DNA of 64,000 nt. Source: Rhizophlyctis rosea. Taxonomy: Eukaryota; Chytridiomycota; Chytridiomycetes; Rhizophlyctidales; Rhizophlyctidaceae. Below the pieces are notes generated by a model that saw only the letters and a list, made by a program, of their open reading frames with translations, was not told where the DNA came from and ran no database searches. Positions within the stretch are counted from its first letter, which is position 1. Each line of letters starts with the position of its first letter. The translations under genes were made by a program, and so were the position numbers. The stretch covers positions 44,630 through 108,629 of the forward strand of contig JADGJC010000127.1 of NCBI GenBank assembly GCA_027596075.1, read 5' to 3'. This document shows positions 46,381 to 57,935 of the stretch, in pieces.

Positions 46381-48327
46381 CTTTCTCAATATCAAGGGGT
46401 AAGTGAAGGAAGCCCTGTGTTTAGTTTGTGTTTCCCTCCTTGTCGGCAGTGGCGCAGCCAACGCGTGTTCCTGTCAAAAACCTCACAACACTGGAAGATG
46501 GCTTCTGCCTTCTGATGCTCTAGCAAGGCGACAGTGTGACAACTCACAACCAAGGCTCTCCAACTCACATTACCGCAGGGTAAAGATCACCAGAAGGACC
46601 GGGCGAAGACAACGAACCTTATATTTCCCGGAAGCGGCGGTCGCGTGCAACACGGATATCGTGGGCCACAAGCATATTGATTTCTCTCTCCAACATTGCA
46701 ATGCCCACCGTAAGATGTAAAACTCGCCCGTTCATGCAACTTGTAGTCACCCTGCTAAGCACCAAATGCTTAGTTGGAAGATTCAAAGGTGTAGGGAATG
46801 TGGGTTGGAGAGGATTGACTTGAGCTCATTGCCTACTTTGCCTTCACAAGTTCTCCTTCTCTTCTTTCACTTTCCGTTTCTTCGTTCTTTTCTACATCCA
46901 AAGAAAGTTGGAATCCGTATTCATATTATCTTTCTCAACAGTTCCTCAATCGACTGAGTTTGGTACTCATGCCAATTGCGTAGAATGAATGTCCATTCCC
47001 TACCTTTCGCAGAACGCCAAAATAAAACAGCAAAGGCCACGAGTGTGATCTCCAAAAAAAGATCGGACTTATTGCAACTGCAGGCGCTACTTGCCGGGTT
47101 CGAACGCCGAATCACTACATTGTTCATCCCCGTCGCATAACCACTCTGCTATTGCAGCCGATGTGAAATGTTGACGATCACCTGCTGGTGATTGACAGGT
47201 TTGAAACCAAGCCACACATCTAGTTTACCCCAATTGGGAATTAACTTTTGATGTCACAAAAATGCACCAGTATATTACCAAAAAGGCAAGTGCGCGGTTG
47301 ACATGCGAGATCGGAGCTAAGCCACACTTTATGAAGGATGTTGATAGCGAGCTCAGGATAGCGCAGCCGTTGGCGACCTTCATCTGCCGCTACACGAGCC
47401 CCATATGTCTCAAGCTCACTTAGATCCAACCCATGCGATCGTTCAGATGACCGAGTGGAGGTCCTCATTTGAGTTGGAAGGCATCCAGAGGAAGCGGAGG
47501 CCGTAGCAACGCTCTTTCTCCCATCCATCCATGATGGCCTCCCAGTCTTCAAAACGTACAAAGCTGCGTCGATAACAAAAATGAACTCATCGGCTCAGAC
47601 TCCACGCGTACCTCCTGCTCCATCTTGCCGGTCTACATCTTCCATCCCTCGGAATGGTTGGTAAAGTACTTCCAAGTCCATTGCTGCGCATTGGGAGGCT
47701 TTGCTCGATCAAGGGGAAACTGTCTTCCACCCTTCCACGCCGTTTGCCTACATTCGGTTGTTACCGCCAAGGATGTTCCCAACCGAGATTTCGTTTGTAG
47801 GAATAGACCCAATGAATCCTCAATTATGAATAGGCCGATCTAAGCCAACGATAAGCTGTTTGCGGCAAAACCCGGAACCTGGATCAGTTTGGTAAATGGG
47901 CGGGATCGTGGGAGTTGGCCTTCTTCAAGACACCGCAGCAGTAGACGCCGGCACAATGTTGCCGACTGCGCAGCAGCAGATCGGCAGCCCAGAAATGCCG
48001 AAGTTAATGACGTGGTCCGAGGCGAAACGGGCTGCCTTCATCGTGGGTTTGTCCCAACGAGTCTCTCCCTTGCTGAACCGTGGAAAACCTCGTGCGCGCG
48101 CACAGAGGTCGGTAAAGCATAAGGGATAGGGAAAACCTAGACACTTACAAATGTTCGATGCCCGCTAGATATAAGACTGAGATACTGGGGAGACGAAAAG
48201 ATGTTGAACTGGAAAGTAATGTGAAGGCCAAGTTCCTATCCGCGGATGGAAAATATCCGCTTGGGTTCGTGCTAGAGGACCTACGCATCGTAGCCGTCAT
48301 GGTACGTAAGTCTTCTTGAAAGACAGC
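46381..48327. other. About 2 kb without a recognised gene
   Basis: Between the HET and amidase genes. It holds the tRNA-like Pol III candidate at 47054-47151. Small open frames at 47241-47561 (minus), 47896-48129 (plus) and 48145-48372 (minus) overlap one another or the amidase promoter and match nothing recognised. No terminal inverted repeats or transposase were seen. Confidence 0.4.
47054..47166 (-). ncRNA. Candidate Pol III unit, tRNA-derived
   Basis: On the minus strand an A-box-like TAGCAGAGTGGTTATGC (47151-47135) is followed 28 nt later by a B-box-like CGTTCGAACCC (47106-47096) and then a T7 run (47060-47054) that would end Pol III transcription. The D-arm part can form a 3-bp stem, but the T stem and acceptor stem do not pair well and the anticodon loop lacks the expected U33. 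It is therefore a tRNA-derived or SINE-like element, or a decayed tRNA, rather than a working tRNA gene. Confidence 0.35.
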
Positions 48328-48334
48328 TATAAAA
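48328..48334 (+). promoter_or_regulatory. TATA box of the amidase gene
   Basis: TATAAAA, 117 bp upstream of the amidase ATG at 48451, a spacing typical of fungal promoters. The leader that follows is C/A-rich. Confidence 0.5.
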
Positions 48335-48450
48335 GACGTCAACCATTTGCAACTCATCCTTACCCTCATCACCTCATTCCTAGACCTTCATAGATCAAAT
48401 AGACCATCTCTTCAACCCACCCACGGCGCCAATACCCCTCACTACCACAA

Positions 48451-50608
48451 ATGTTGGTGTCCCGTGCGATCTCATTGCTCCTCTTGGCCTCGGCGTCCGT
48501 CGCCCATGCGGCTTACGTGCCAGTCTCGGCTGAAGTCAAGCTCACCTCCACCGGTACCACTGTCAGCCTTGGCGGTATCGACTACTTCATCCCGCCTGCC
48601 TCGGTGTCGAAAATTGCCTCTCCCTTCAAGGCGACTGGTGTTTCGGGCGACTTGATCCCCTTGACGGTTATTAGCACCACTGAGTCGACCTTCACGGCGT
48701 CTAGCTTGGAGAAGGTTGTGAAGAAGTATGCTGCTGCTGATGATGTATTCAACAGTGGATTCCTTGGTGGTCAGTATCGGCACGAATTTGATTAATTTGA
48801 CGCGCATATAAGAAGCCAATGCTAATTACAAATACGACTCCAGCCATCTACATAAAGTACGACGGCAACGCTAAAAAGCCGAGCATCGCGTCCATCTCTT
48901 CCCTCGGAAAAAAGTACAACACCAAGCTCATCTTCACCTCCTCGTCCTACAAAAGCAACACCGCAAAGCTCACGAAGGACCTCCCCACCGGTCCTTACTT
49001 CCTCGATGTGAAGTCCGGCGAGATCTACCAAGCCTACCGCCTGTACTCTGATGAGCAACAAGCGTTCGTCTACGGTACCATCCCTACCCCCACCAAGGGC
49101 AGTTTCTCCATCCTCAATGCTCACATCGATGGCGCCCACACCGCGACAGTCGGTGTTCCTTCCCGTTTGTACTATACCAAGACCAAGAACCAACCGTTGG
49201 CCGGGTACCGTTTGGCTGTAAAGGATATCTACGATGTCAAGGGATTGAAGACTGGGTGCGGTAACCGCGCGTACTACCAGTTGTATGATCCTAAGAGCAA
49301 GACCGCCCCGGCTGTACAAAAGTTGATTGATGCCGGTGCCATTGTGATTGGAAAGACCAAGACTTCTCAGTTTGCTAACGGAGAGTCTCCTACTTCTGAC
49401 TGGTAAGCATCTGGCAAATCTTTTGTTGCGAACTTGCCATGGAGATAGTGATCTGATTCTATTTTGGAACTCATAGGGTCGATCTCCACTCTCCCTTCAA
49501 CCCCCGTGGTGAGGGCTACCAGAACCCCTCCTCTTCATCCTCTGGCTCTGGCGCCTCCATGGCTGCATACGACTGGCTCGACATCGCCATTGGCTCTGAC
49601 ACTGGTGGTTCGATGCGTGGCCCCGCCGGTTCCAACGGTCTCTTCGGTAACCGCCCCTCCCACGGTGCCGTCGACCTCAGCAATGTGATGCCCCTCGCCT
49701 CCGCTCTCGACACTGCTGGTGTCTTTGCTCGTGATGCTGAAGTGTGGAAGACTGTCGGTCACGCCTGGTATACTGGCTTCAAGAATTACAACAAGTACCC
49801 CAAGAAGGTCATCACCGCCCCCGAATACTACTCTGCTGGCGCTGCTGCTCAACCCATCTTTGAGGACTTTGCCGACAAGTTGACCACGTTTTTGGGCGGT
49901 GAAAGGCTGAACACCTCCATCAATGCCTTGTGGGCCAGCACCAAACCTGCCAGTGCACCTGCCTCATTCAGTGAACTTCTCAGCGCAGTAAGCATCGAAC
50001 TAATCTGTTTCCATTATCGATCACGTTTTCTAATCCGTTTATCCATTACCCAGACATATCCCACCATCATTGCCATTGACCAGATTCGCCAACTTGCTGA
50101 CCCCTTCTACGCTGACTACGCCGCCAAACACGATGGTCGTCAGCCCTTCATCAACCCTGTGCCCCTCTCCCGCTGGGCTTACGGTCGCCAACAGCTAGCC
50201 CTTAACCCCAACGCCTACGATGTTGCAATCCAAAACAAGACCATCTACATGGACTGGTGGAACAGCAATGTCTCGAAGTACGACTCCAAGACTTGCTCCG
50301 ACTCTCTCTTCCTCTATCCTCAATCCGCGGCCGGTACCAGCTACCGTAACCGTTACGGCACTCTTCCCGGCGCGCCTACCGGTTTCTCCACTGGCCGTAT
50401 CTCCGTCTTTACGGAAATCCCGGACTATGTCATACCTCTTACCCAGCTTCCTTACAACTCGACCATCTCTGGCGCGACGGAGTACCTGCCCGTTACCGTC
50501 TCTTTGATGGCCGCTAAGGGTTGTGACTTGATGTTGTTCAACCTCATTGCTGACTTGCAGAAGGCTGGCATCATCAAGCCTGTCAAGACAGGTAGTCAGA
50601 TGTACTAA
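48451..50608 (+). CDS. Secreted amidase (amidase signature family)
   Basis: Amidase-signature hydrolase with a secretion signal. Four exons: 48451-48769, 48844-49402, 49477-49987 and 50054-50608, giving 647 residues. The signal peptide is [20 protein letters not shown]. The N-terminal 200 residues are a family extension. The catalytic Ser-cisSer-Lys triad is seen as Lys in [11 protein letters not shown], the cis-Ser in [15 protein letters not shown], and the nucleophile Ser in [16 protein letters not shown]. The C-terminus carries [18 protein letters not shown]. The substrate is unknown; scytalone-like Arp1-type proteins and nylon-type amidases share this layout. The Gly/Ser/Pro-rich exon 3 and high C in third positions suggest strong expression. 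Donor of intron 1 is GTCAGT. Confidence 0.9.
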
Positions 50609-51319
50609 GGCATTGTAGAGCAATAGTAGGGGGTTTGAAGAACAATGATAAATTTTCTATGCTAGTGAATGAAGGTTGATAAGAATTAGGAATAGATAAG
50701 TTAGATAGATGTTCAGGCCAGGTATATCGGGCTTTTGGGGGGTAATTTGTGTGTACGGCTTATGCTAGACTGTATATGTACAGGTTACATACTAGAATGA
50801 TACATTTCATATCACATCAGACCGTATATTTTCACTATTGAGTCTCTAAGGACTTGCAAAGACTTGATCATTTGCATTCGACAGTTTCGACTTCTGCAAG
50901 TCAAATTGCAAGAATGTAAACTACGGAACTTGACTAGCCCACATGTGGCGTCTACGCGAGGGTCCCAGCGGCCTGGTGGCGGGGTTTGCGATAATCTACA
51001 AGGGACCCTCCTTTTTGCGACTTTGCAATGCAAGCACCCGCCACTCATTCCACCCGTGCCCCGAAATGATAGATACTTGAAGGTGGGATCTAACACCCAC
51101 AAACTTGGGGGGCGATGGTCATTAAAGGTGACGCCACAGTGAGTGCAGGCTGCATCCTGCATGCAGCGATCATGTTGACTCATTTTTCATCAGGAAATCC
51201 TTTAAAAGGGGTATGCCTCTTACGATCAGCATCCTTTCCCACGTATTTAACATCCAATACCCATAAGCTTTGTTCCTCAGCATACATTTCCAGTCTTATT
51301 ACTGTTGCTGCTAGTATCA
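50609..51319. other. Intergenic, nothing recognised
   Basis: 711 bp between the amidase gene and the membrane protein gene. Short open frames on both strands overlap. No repeat or RNA gene was recognised. Confidence 0.4.
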
Positions 51320-53959
51320 ATGTCGCTCTGGGGTGGCGACCTGCTGCCCATATTCCTTAACTACGTGCCTGCTGTTGGGTTTGTTTCCGCCGACGACAAA
51401 CAAGTCGCGCGCAAGGTTCTGGGAGCATTGGGAGGGTGCATTGCCACATACATTTTTGCGGAAGGGTTTGCGCTTCCCGCTTGGAAGAGGTGGAGAGACA
51501 AGGAAGAATGGAGGAAGGTAATGTCGGGTGTGCTTTTTCGCTATTGGTCTGGCCGCTAGGAGATACGGCGGACCTTCCCACACCGTGAAAGCTGCAGTAG
51601 TCATAGGATATCAATCAAAAAACCGTGGGAAAGCAAAGTACTCAAAGCATATTTTAATAGCAACTGGAGCTTAAACACGCAACTTCATCACGTCTGTACC
51701 GTCATTTTCGGCGCATACTGAGGACCCTGTTTTCTATTCCCGTTCCCACTCTCGCTGCCATTCGTTCGACCCGTGGCACCGTTCTTCTACCATACTTCTT
51801 CATCACTCTGTGGGCTGTATCTGTGGTCGTGATCCAAGCTGGCATTGGGAAACGAGCTGATGGAGCCGTCCAGCTGGATCCCGCATTGGCGCAGGCAGGG
51901 CTGATTTTGTTCTTCGTTGCTACGAATGGTATGGGGGGTAGTTTGGGAAGTTTGAAATTCATGTCTGATTGCGTATTGATCATTCAAATGCGGCTTAGGT
52001 TGGTTCATGGAGAGGGTGTGGGAATACTATCAAAGTGGGTATTGAACGCACTTCGAGTGATTCGAATTTGAATTTGGGAATGACAACATTACAACAGCTG
52101 ACTATCGTCGAGAGAAGAACGAACCCCCAAGTCCAACTACTCCCAAATTACTGTCACCAGAGACCAAATCAGCGCTCACTCCACCTGAGCCATCTTCCAA
52201 CATCCGCGGCAAATCTCTCATCATACACCTTCTCAGAAAGCTCACCACCCATTCCCCAGTGCCCACATCGCGATACCCATCGATCTCACTCCACACCCTG
52301 ATGACGCTCACCACCCTCCTCCTCGAATTCGTACAAGTAATTTCATACCCAATCCGCGACCTTCTCCGCTCCCCAACCTTCGTCGCATCCCTCACAGACC
52401 CAGCCTACGCCTCCTCCCCAACTGTCGGTTTTGTCCACTTCATTGCCAATATCGCCAACGGTGTCGCCGGCACTGGGCTGGGCGGGGGTCACGATTCCGG
52501 CTTTTTGGAGAATGTCCGCTTTGTGGTTGCGTGGTGGTGTGTTGTGGCTGGGTGGTGTGCGGTGCTGCTTGTTGAGTTTGGGGTGCTTTTGTGGGGATGG
52601 GCGATGGACGCTCGCCTTCCGAGGGTGAGGAGGAATGTTGGGTCTGGACGCTGGATTGCTGGGTTCCTCCCGTTGGTGAACATTGGTTACTTGTCTGTGA
52701 TGGGGAGTTTTGTGCAACCGTTGGGGTGTTTGAGTGACAATATCACGCCGAATTGGTTTGTTACTGGGCATGAGATCCATTTTTTCAATCCAGCATGCCC
52801 TGATCCATTCTGCAGGCCGCCGACTTCCATCAATGAATACGATGTTGCAAGGCAGGCGAGGCTGTATCGTTGTCTTCCAATTCATGACGGCAATCCACCG
52901 TTGCAGACGTGGTTCCCTCTCGCAGGGTACTCGATGGGGTACATCCTTCTGACCGCTTTCAGGTACCATGACGCTGCTCACCGCACTTCCGTCTTCCCAT
53001 AATTTGCTAACTCTCTAAAGAACGGCTCACGAACCTTTTGTGACACCTGGGACCATCTTATACACATCCCGTTCTGAATGTACGCCATGTATATCCTATT
53101 CATCGAGATGTCACATTTGTATTGACGCATTCGTTTCCTGAACAGTCGTGACCAAGAACGCTCTCCTAGCCCTCCTGCTTCTCTACCTGCTGATCCCAAC
53201 CCAAAGCACGGTCGTCATTCGAGGCACTCTGGCCGCCATCGTGATGCTCATAATGGTCTTCTACAATGCGGCGGTTGGGAGTTGTTACGTGACGAGTGTC
53301 AATCGCGTGAGGACGATTGGGTTCTTGTGGGGATGGTGGATGGTTGTTGTCGCGGTGAGTCTTGCAAACTGCGACACATTGGCGGAATGAACAAACCTAA
53401 TCGCGACCACCAGACCCGCTACACAGACCCATCTTCGACAGCCGCATTTGACCCAACAACTCTCTTCACGACCATCGGATTCGGATGGCTCACCCTCCTC
53501 CTCATCTCTCTCGGCCTTTTCCTCATCCCTGTTCGCAAAATCGCAAAACGGCTAGGATACGACACCGCATCTCTGTTCCCCGCATCCCCAGTAACTTCCA
53601 CACCAACATTGAACAAAAAGGAGGAAGAAGTCTGCATCCACTCCGAAAACATGATCGGAACAACCGATCGACGTGGGAGACCTTTCAGCACCGACACAGC
53701 CAGCATACTTTCCACGGAGACAACGAGCACCTACCTTTCGGACGGAGGTATCCCACCCGTGCCGGCTTTGCCCGCACATCATCGCGCTCCACTTCGCGGC
53801 CCGAGACCGCTGCCCACCTTCCCGTCGCAGCAGGCAGCTTTGCCGGTGCTGGTGTCGCGCGTGCCGCCCAAGGCGGTGGGAAAGTCGCCGTCCATGACGG
53901 ACATTTCGGACATTCAGCGCATGGTGGATCAGAGGAAGGAAGGCGCGGCGATGCCTTGA
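51320..53959 (+). CDS. Multi-pass membrane protein, unrecognised
   Basis: Seven exons: 51320-51517, 51661-51928, 51999-52034, 52098-52962, 53021-53079, 53146-53354 and 53414-53959, giving 726 residues. About ten hydrophobic segments are seen, including VLLPYFFITLWAVSVVVIQAG, LHTLMTLTTLLLEFVQVISY, VVAWWCVVAGWCAVLLVEFG, LPLVNIGYLSVMGSF, ALLALLLLYLLIPTQ and WLTLLLISLGLFLIPV. A Ser/Pro-rich loop lies between the third and fourth. A Cys-containing extracellular or lumenal loop (HEIHFFNPACPDPFCRPP) precedes TWFPLAGYSMGYIL. The C-terminal 160 residues are cytosolic-looking and disordered (SENMIGTTDRRGRPFSTD). The frame closes across all six introns, including a 36-nt exon. No family was recognised; a receptor or channel is possible. 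Confidence 0.75.
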
Positions 53960-54399
53960 GGGGACGATGTCGTGCGTTAGCAGTATTGTACATTATCTGA
54001 TGCTTACTTGCAGTTCGTTTGGCGATAGTATGCCTGTATATTTTTGTATAAACGTGTATTGCTCAACGTAGGCCGCTTCCACGTCAGTTTCCAGGCAAGG
54101 AACAAGTCGCCAAGTGCTCGGCAAATCACCACCTTATGCCACCCGATCTCGTCAATGCACCACAGCTAAACAACCGCAAAACGTCCAAGATAGTCACATT
54201 CCTTCATTGCACAAGCATAATATCTCTACATAAAATTACAACAAACGGGAGGTAAAAACCATAAAAGAACAGAACTCATTGATATGTTACAGTGCGTTAC
54301 AACACGTTTGCCCTCCGAGCCCCTCCTCCAACATTTATACAAAGAACCCCCTTCACCCCCTGCCCCGGCTCCACAGCTCCATCCCCCACAATTGAACAA
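53960..54399. other. Intergenic between convergent genes
   Basis: 440 bp after the membrane protein gene and before the duplicated CorA exon. It must hold two 3' ends. Nothing else was recognised. Confidence 0.4.
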
Positions 54400-54533
54400 T
54401 CACACCAACTTATTCCTCTTAACCCACACAAACACCGCAACACTAACACAAATCATCCCCGCCACAATCCCAAAGAACCATCCCAAATGCTCCGTCTCCC
54501 GGCCCGGTACGGGAACGTTCATGCCCCACAACC
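54400..54533 (-). other. Duplicated alternative terminal exon of the CorA gene
   Basis: A 134-nt segment that copies the terminal CorA exon (54628-54761) exactly in length and phase. It begins after an AG acceptor (TTTTGATTAG), completes the same split Gly codon, encodes LWGMNVPVPGRETEHLGWFF, a membrane helix and KRNKLV, and ends in TGA. Of 43 residues 33 match the other exon, yet nearly all synonymous positions differ. It would give an alternative C-terminus by use of the downstream acceptor. See the findings. Confidence 0.8.
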
Positions 54534-54627
54534 CTAATCAAAAGCAGGAACGAAAATGTGAAAAACCCATTGGTCAGTAATCGACCTCCCGAAAATACAT
54601 CCATTCAATTCCACACAAAGCACTCAC

Positions 54628-57213
54628 TTAAACCAGATTATTCCTCTTCACCCATATGAATACCGTGACACTGATGGCCACCATTCCGGCAATAATACCG
54701 AAGAACCAGCCCAGGTTTTCCGTCTCCATCCCAGGCACAGGGACGTTCATACCAAAAAGACCTGAAAATTGTATATCGACGCGCCACGCACCCCAAGTAT
54801 CGTCAGCAAATTGTTCAGAAGAGTCCATGGCCCCTTCCCGGGCATTTCAGGTGTTCCTCTTCCCCAAGATGCGGCACCCGACACAGACACTAGCACAACC
54901 CTTCCCATCCCAGAGAGGACAAAAACAATGATACGGAAAGCGCAAAAAACAAAGAAACTCACCAGTAATAACATTCAACGGCACCAAAATACTCGCCAAA
55001 GCCGTCATCCTCATAACAACATCACTCGTCCGATTACTAGCCTGCGTAATCTCAATACTAATCTGCGCCAAATAATTCGAATGACTCCTCGCTAGCGTCT
55101 TCTCATAATGACTCAGATTCTGAACCATTGTAATAACATGGTCCTGAATATCCCCTAAATACAACGTAGTTTCCAATCCTCCTCTCTCCCCCGTTCGCTT
55201 GATAACCATTTTCAGGACGTCGGCTTTAGAGGTTAGGAGACGGAGGAGACCCATGACTTTTTTGCGAGCATGGCCTATACGTCGTAACATGTCGGATTGT
55301 TCGGATTCCTTGAGAATTAGGACCAAGTCGTCGATACTGTCGACTTCGAGTTCGATGAATTGGAGGAGGGGCATGAATGCGTCGGTTATGTCGTCGATTA
55401 GGGCGTAATTTATCCAGTCGGGTGTGATGTTTAGGCCGTAGGATTCGAGTTGGGAGATGCGGCGGAGGACGTTGGTGGGGTGGTCGATGGGGCGGGAGTG
55501 GAACTGGGTGTTATGGGGGGTGTTAGGTGGTGGTGGAGACATAAATGGGATGATAAGGAGTAACATACCGAAAGAATGCACTCTTTGAACACGACCATGT
55601 ACACGTTGATGGGCTGCATGTAGCTCAAGCTGTACTGGTTTTGATCGAAGGTGCGGATACAGATGAAGTAGTAGTTCACGAACATCTCGCACTTTTCACG
55701 AGTGTCCTGAATCTGGATATCTTCCGTCGTCAAAGGATGGATGCCGAAAATCTTCAATCATTGAAGAGTTGAGTAATTGACGTCAGTATATTCGTTTTCC
55801 GGAAATTCAATGAATCATGGGGAGACACAAACCCGACTAAACATAACCATTTCAGCATGCGTAGGATCCGTCACATCAATCCAGAACGGCCCGGATCGAA
55901 GGATATCGCCAACAGGTTGTGGGAACTGTCCAAAATCAAGCTCTTCGAACCGGTTGGCGCCCAACGCTCCCGTCGCTTGTGAGTAGAAGATCATTCGCGA
56001 AGCGGCACGTTGCTTTTCAGAAGACAGCATCGTGTCTGCTGAAATCCGCGTGTCTGCAATGCGCGAGTCTGGTGGGAGTGGTGGGACGCCCTGTATGGGG
56101 GACGTCAAACTCCCAAATTTTGGTGCAATGCGTATGCTGTCTAAAACCCACCTTGTTAGGAGCCCCAGTTTTGCGTCCAGGCCAGAGACCAGGTGTTCCA
56201 GGTCTGTCTTCCGCATTTCCAGTCGAAGACGGAGCCTCATTGCTTTTCCGCCCTGGCTCAGACCCGCCCTCCGAGTACGATGGAGCTCCGGAGTCAGTGA
56301 GGTACCGCTCAATTGCATCGTAGTTCACCGAAAAGCTGGTGGATTGAGCGGGGAGGCAAACGTCATCCTCTGACGTATGATCCGTTTGCTCTGCTGCAGG
56401 ATAACCGCTATCTTCCGTATTGCGCCGCACCCTACCGCTCGATCTGAGCTCGCTTATCCTTCTGGCCTCCCTCGGAGTCATATCAGTCGGAGATTCGGAC
56501 ATGCGAGCGTCGCCTGCTGGAGGGTTACCGGGCTGGTCAACGTCCTCCTGTTCCAACCCCTCCTGCCGAGTATCAATCTGCAAGTTCAGGTGCATGGGAT
56601 CATCATTCTGCAGAACGGCCGCAGGCACCGACTGGTGTCGTGTGTGTCGCCTTTCTGGTTGAGAAGATCGACCTGCATCTCCCACTCCATTTTCCCGCGG
56701 CTCCGACCTGCTGTAATCCGCTGAAGACCTCGCCCGCCCTTGCTGAGGGGATGAAGGGAAGTCCGCCGAAGAACCCTCCCTTGAATATTCTTTAGACCTC
56801 TTCGGCGACTTGCCCCCACTATTTCCCAAATCAATACTCCCGTGTGACCCCCGCCAGTTTGGCACACTCCCGCCCGCGAGGTTGGACAGGACAAAGTCTG
56901 CTGAAAAGCATTGCGCGGCACCGACGTTGATAGAGTCGTCCACTGGAATAGTTTCTACAATAAGAGAGCTTCGTCGAGATGGACCGCTGGACTTTGGACG
57001 AGCAGACATGGTTGCGGAGGAGGCGTTCGGAGCGAAGTGAGGGGAGGGAGCGGTGTCAAAGTATTGGCGTAGTGGAACAACGGGTGCAGAGGCGATGGCT
57101 TGCGGCTTTCCGGGACTGGCGGTGTGAATGTTGATGAGGAGAGGTGCGTTTTCGCGGCTCTCTAGGCTTTGGAGTGAGGCTGCCACTGATTGTGACTGCT
57201 CGTCCTTGTCCAT
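54628..57213 (-). CDS. CorA/Mnr2-type magnesium transporter
   Basis: Mg2+ (divalent cation) transporter of the CorA family, closest in layout to fungal Alr1/Mnr2. Exons: 57213-56152, 56090-55833, 55751-55569, 55503-54963 and 54761-54628, giving 725 residues. Residues 1-380 are a long disordered Ser/Arg-rich cytosolic region. The CorA cytosolic domain follows: GPFWIDVTDPTHAEM, IFGIHPLTTEDIQIQDTREK and INYALIDDITDAFMPLLQF. Then two membrane helices, with VVMRMTALASILVPLNVITG closing exon 4. The pore motif GMN and NVPVPG are in the last exon, with the charged end WVKRNNLV. The last exon has a duplicate at 54400-54533. Location is plasma or vacuolar membrane by family. Confidence 0.9.
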
Positions 57214-57935
57214 TATCGAGATTCGAAGATTGACTCAACCTGGCAATGAACCGTTGAGCACGCTCCGTTAGCGAGCGTTCAGTTCAGAGACCATTGCCAC
57301 ACATATAAGTATTACCCCAGTGCTTGAACAGGTCAACACGTCGTGAACCATGCACGAGCTGTTCAATCTATATATGTATATGCACTCTTCCTCCTGGGCA
57401 AACGTGGGAAACAGTGTTTCCTGATAAGGAAAAAAGAAAAGCAGAGGTGACAAGTGGTCGAGACTCAAGACTCCAAACTGGTCGTCCTGTCATGCTATCC
57501 AGCCCATTGATTCTACCAAGAATGTAAGAATGTTCTATTTTGTAGTCATAAGTTGAAAAGCGGCGCCGGAGGCGAAGAGGTGGCGGGGGCACGGTGACGG
57601 ATGACGTCAGCCAACTAGGTGCACATGTCAGGGCTTCAGGGTCCAAGACTCCATGAAGGGCTGCAGGGGTCCCTCACCCTCAAAACTCTCGAATCCTCAT
57701 ATGCCGCTATGCAAGTGAAAAGTGACTACTGGCAATGTGAATGGGGTGAATGCGTTTGATTTTCGGGAGCGATCGGGAGTCGCTTTGGCAGCTGATGATG
57801 TGCAGCACTGGAGGCCACAGTGAATCAATATAAATATGCAGCTCAGGCTCCTCCGCTCCAGTCGCTCCCCATCGAGAGCATTGCATGAAATGCGGTGGCC
57901 CGGCAAAAATATCAATATTCCTTAGAAGCATCATC
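57214..57935. other. Intergenic between divergent genes
   Basis: 722 bp between the CorA gene and the F-box/LRR-like gene. Several short open frames overlap on both strands and are not supported. No repeat was recognised. Confidence 0.4.

Noticed and set aside
47896..48129. 77-codon plus-strand open frame before the amidase gene
   Set aside because: No family match, no promoter or splice evidence, overlapped by another frame.
52343..52981. 212-codon antisense open frame
   Set aside because: It is a shadow of exon 4 of the membrane protein gene, which has clear helices and consistent splicing.
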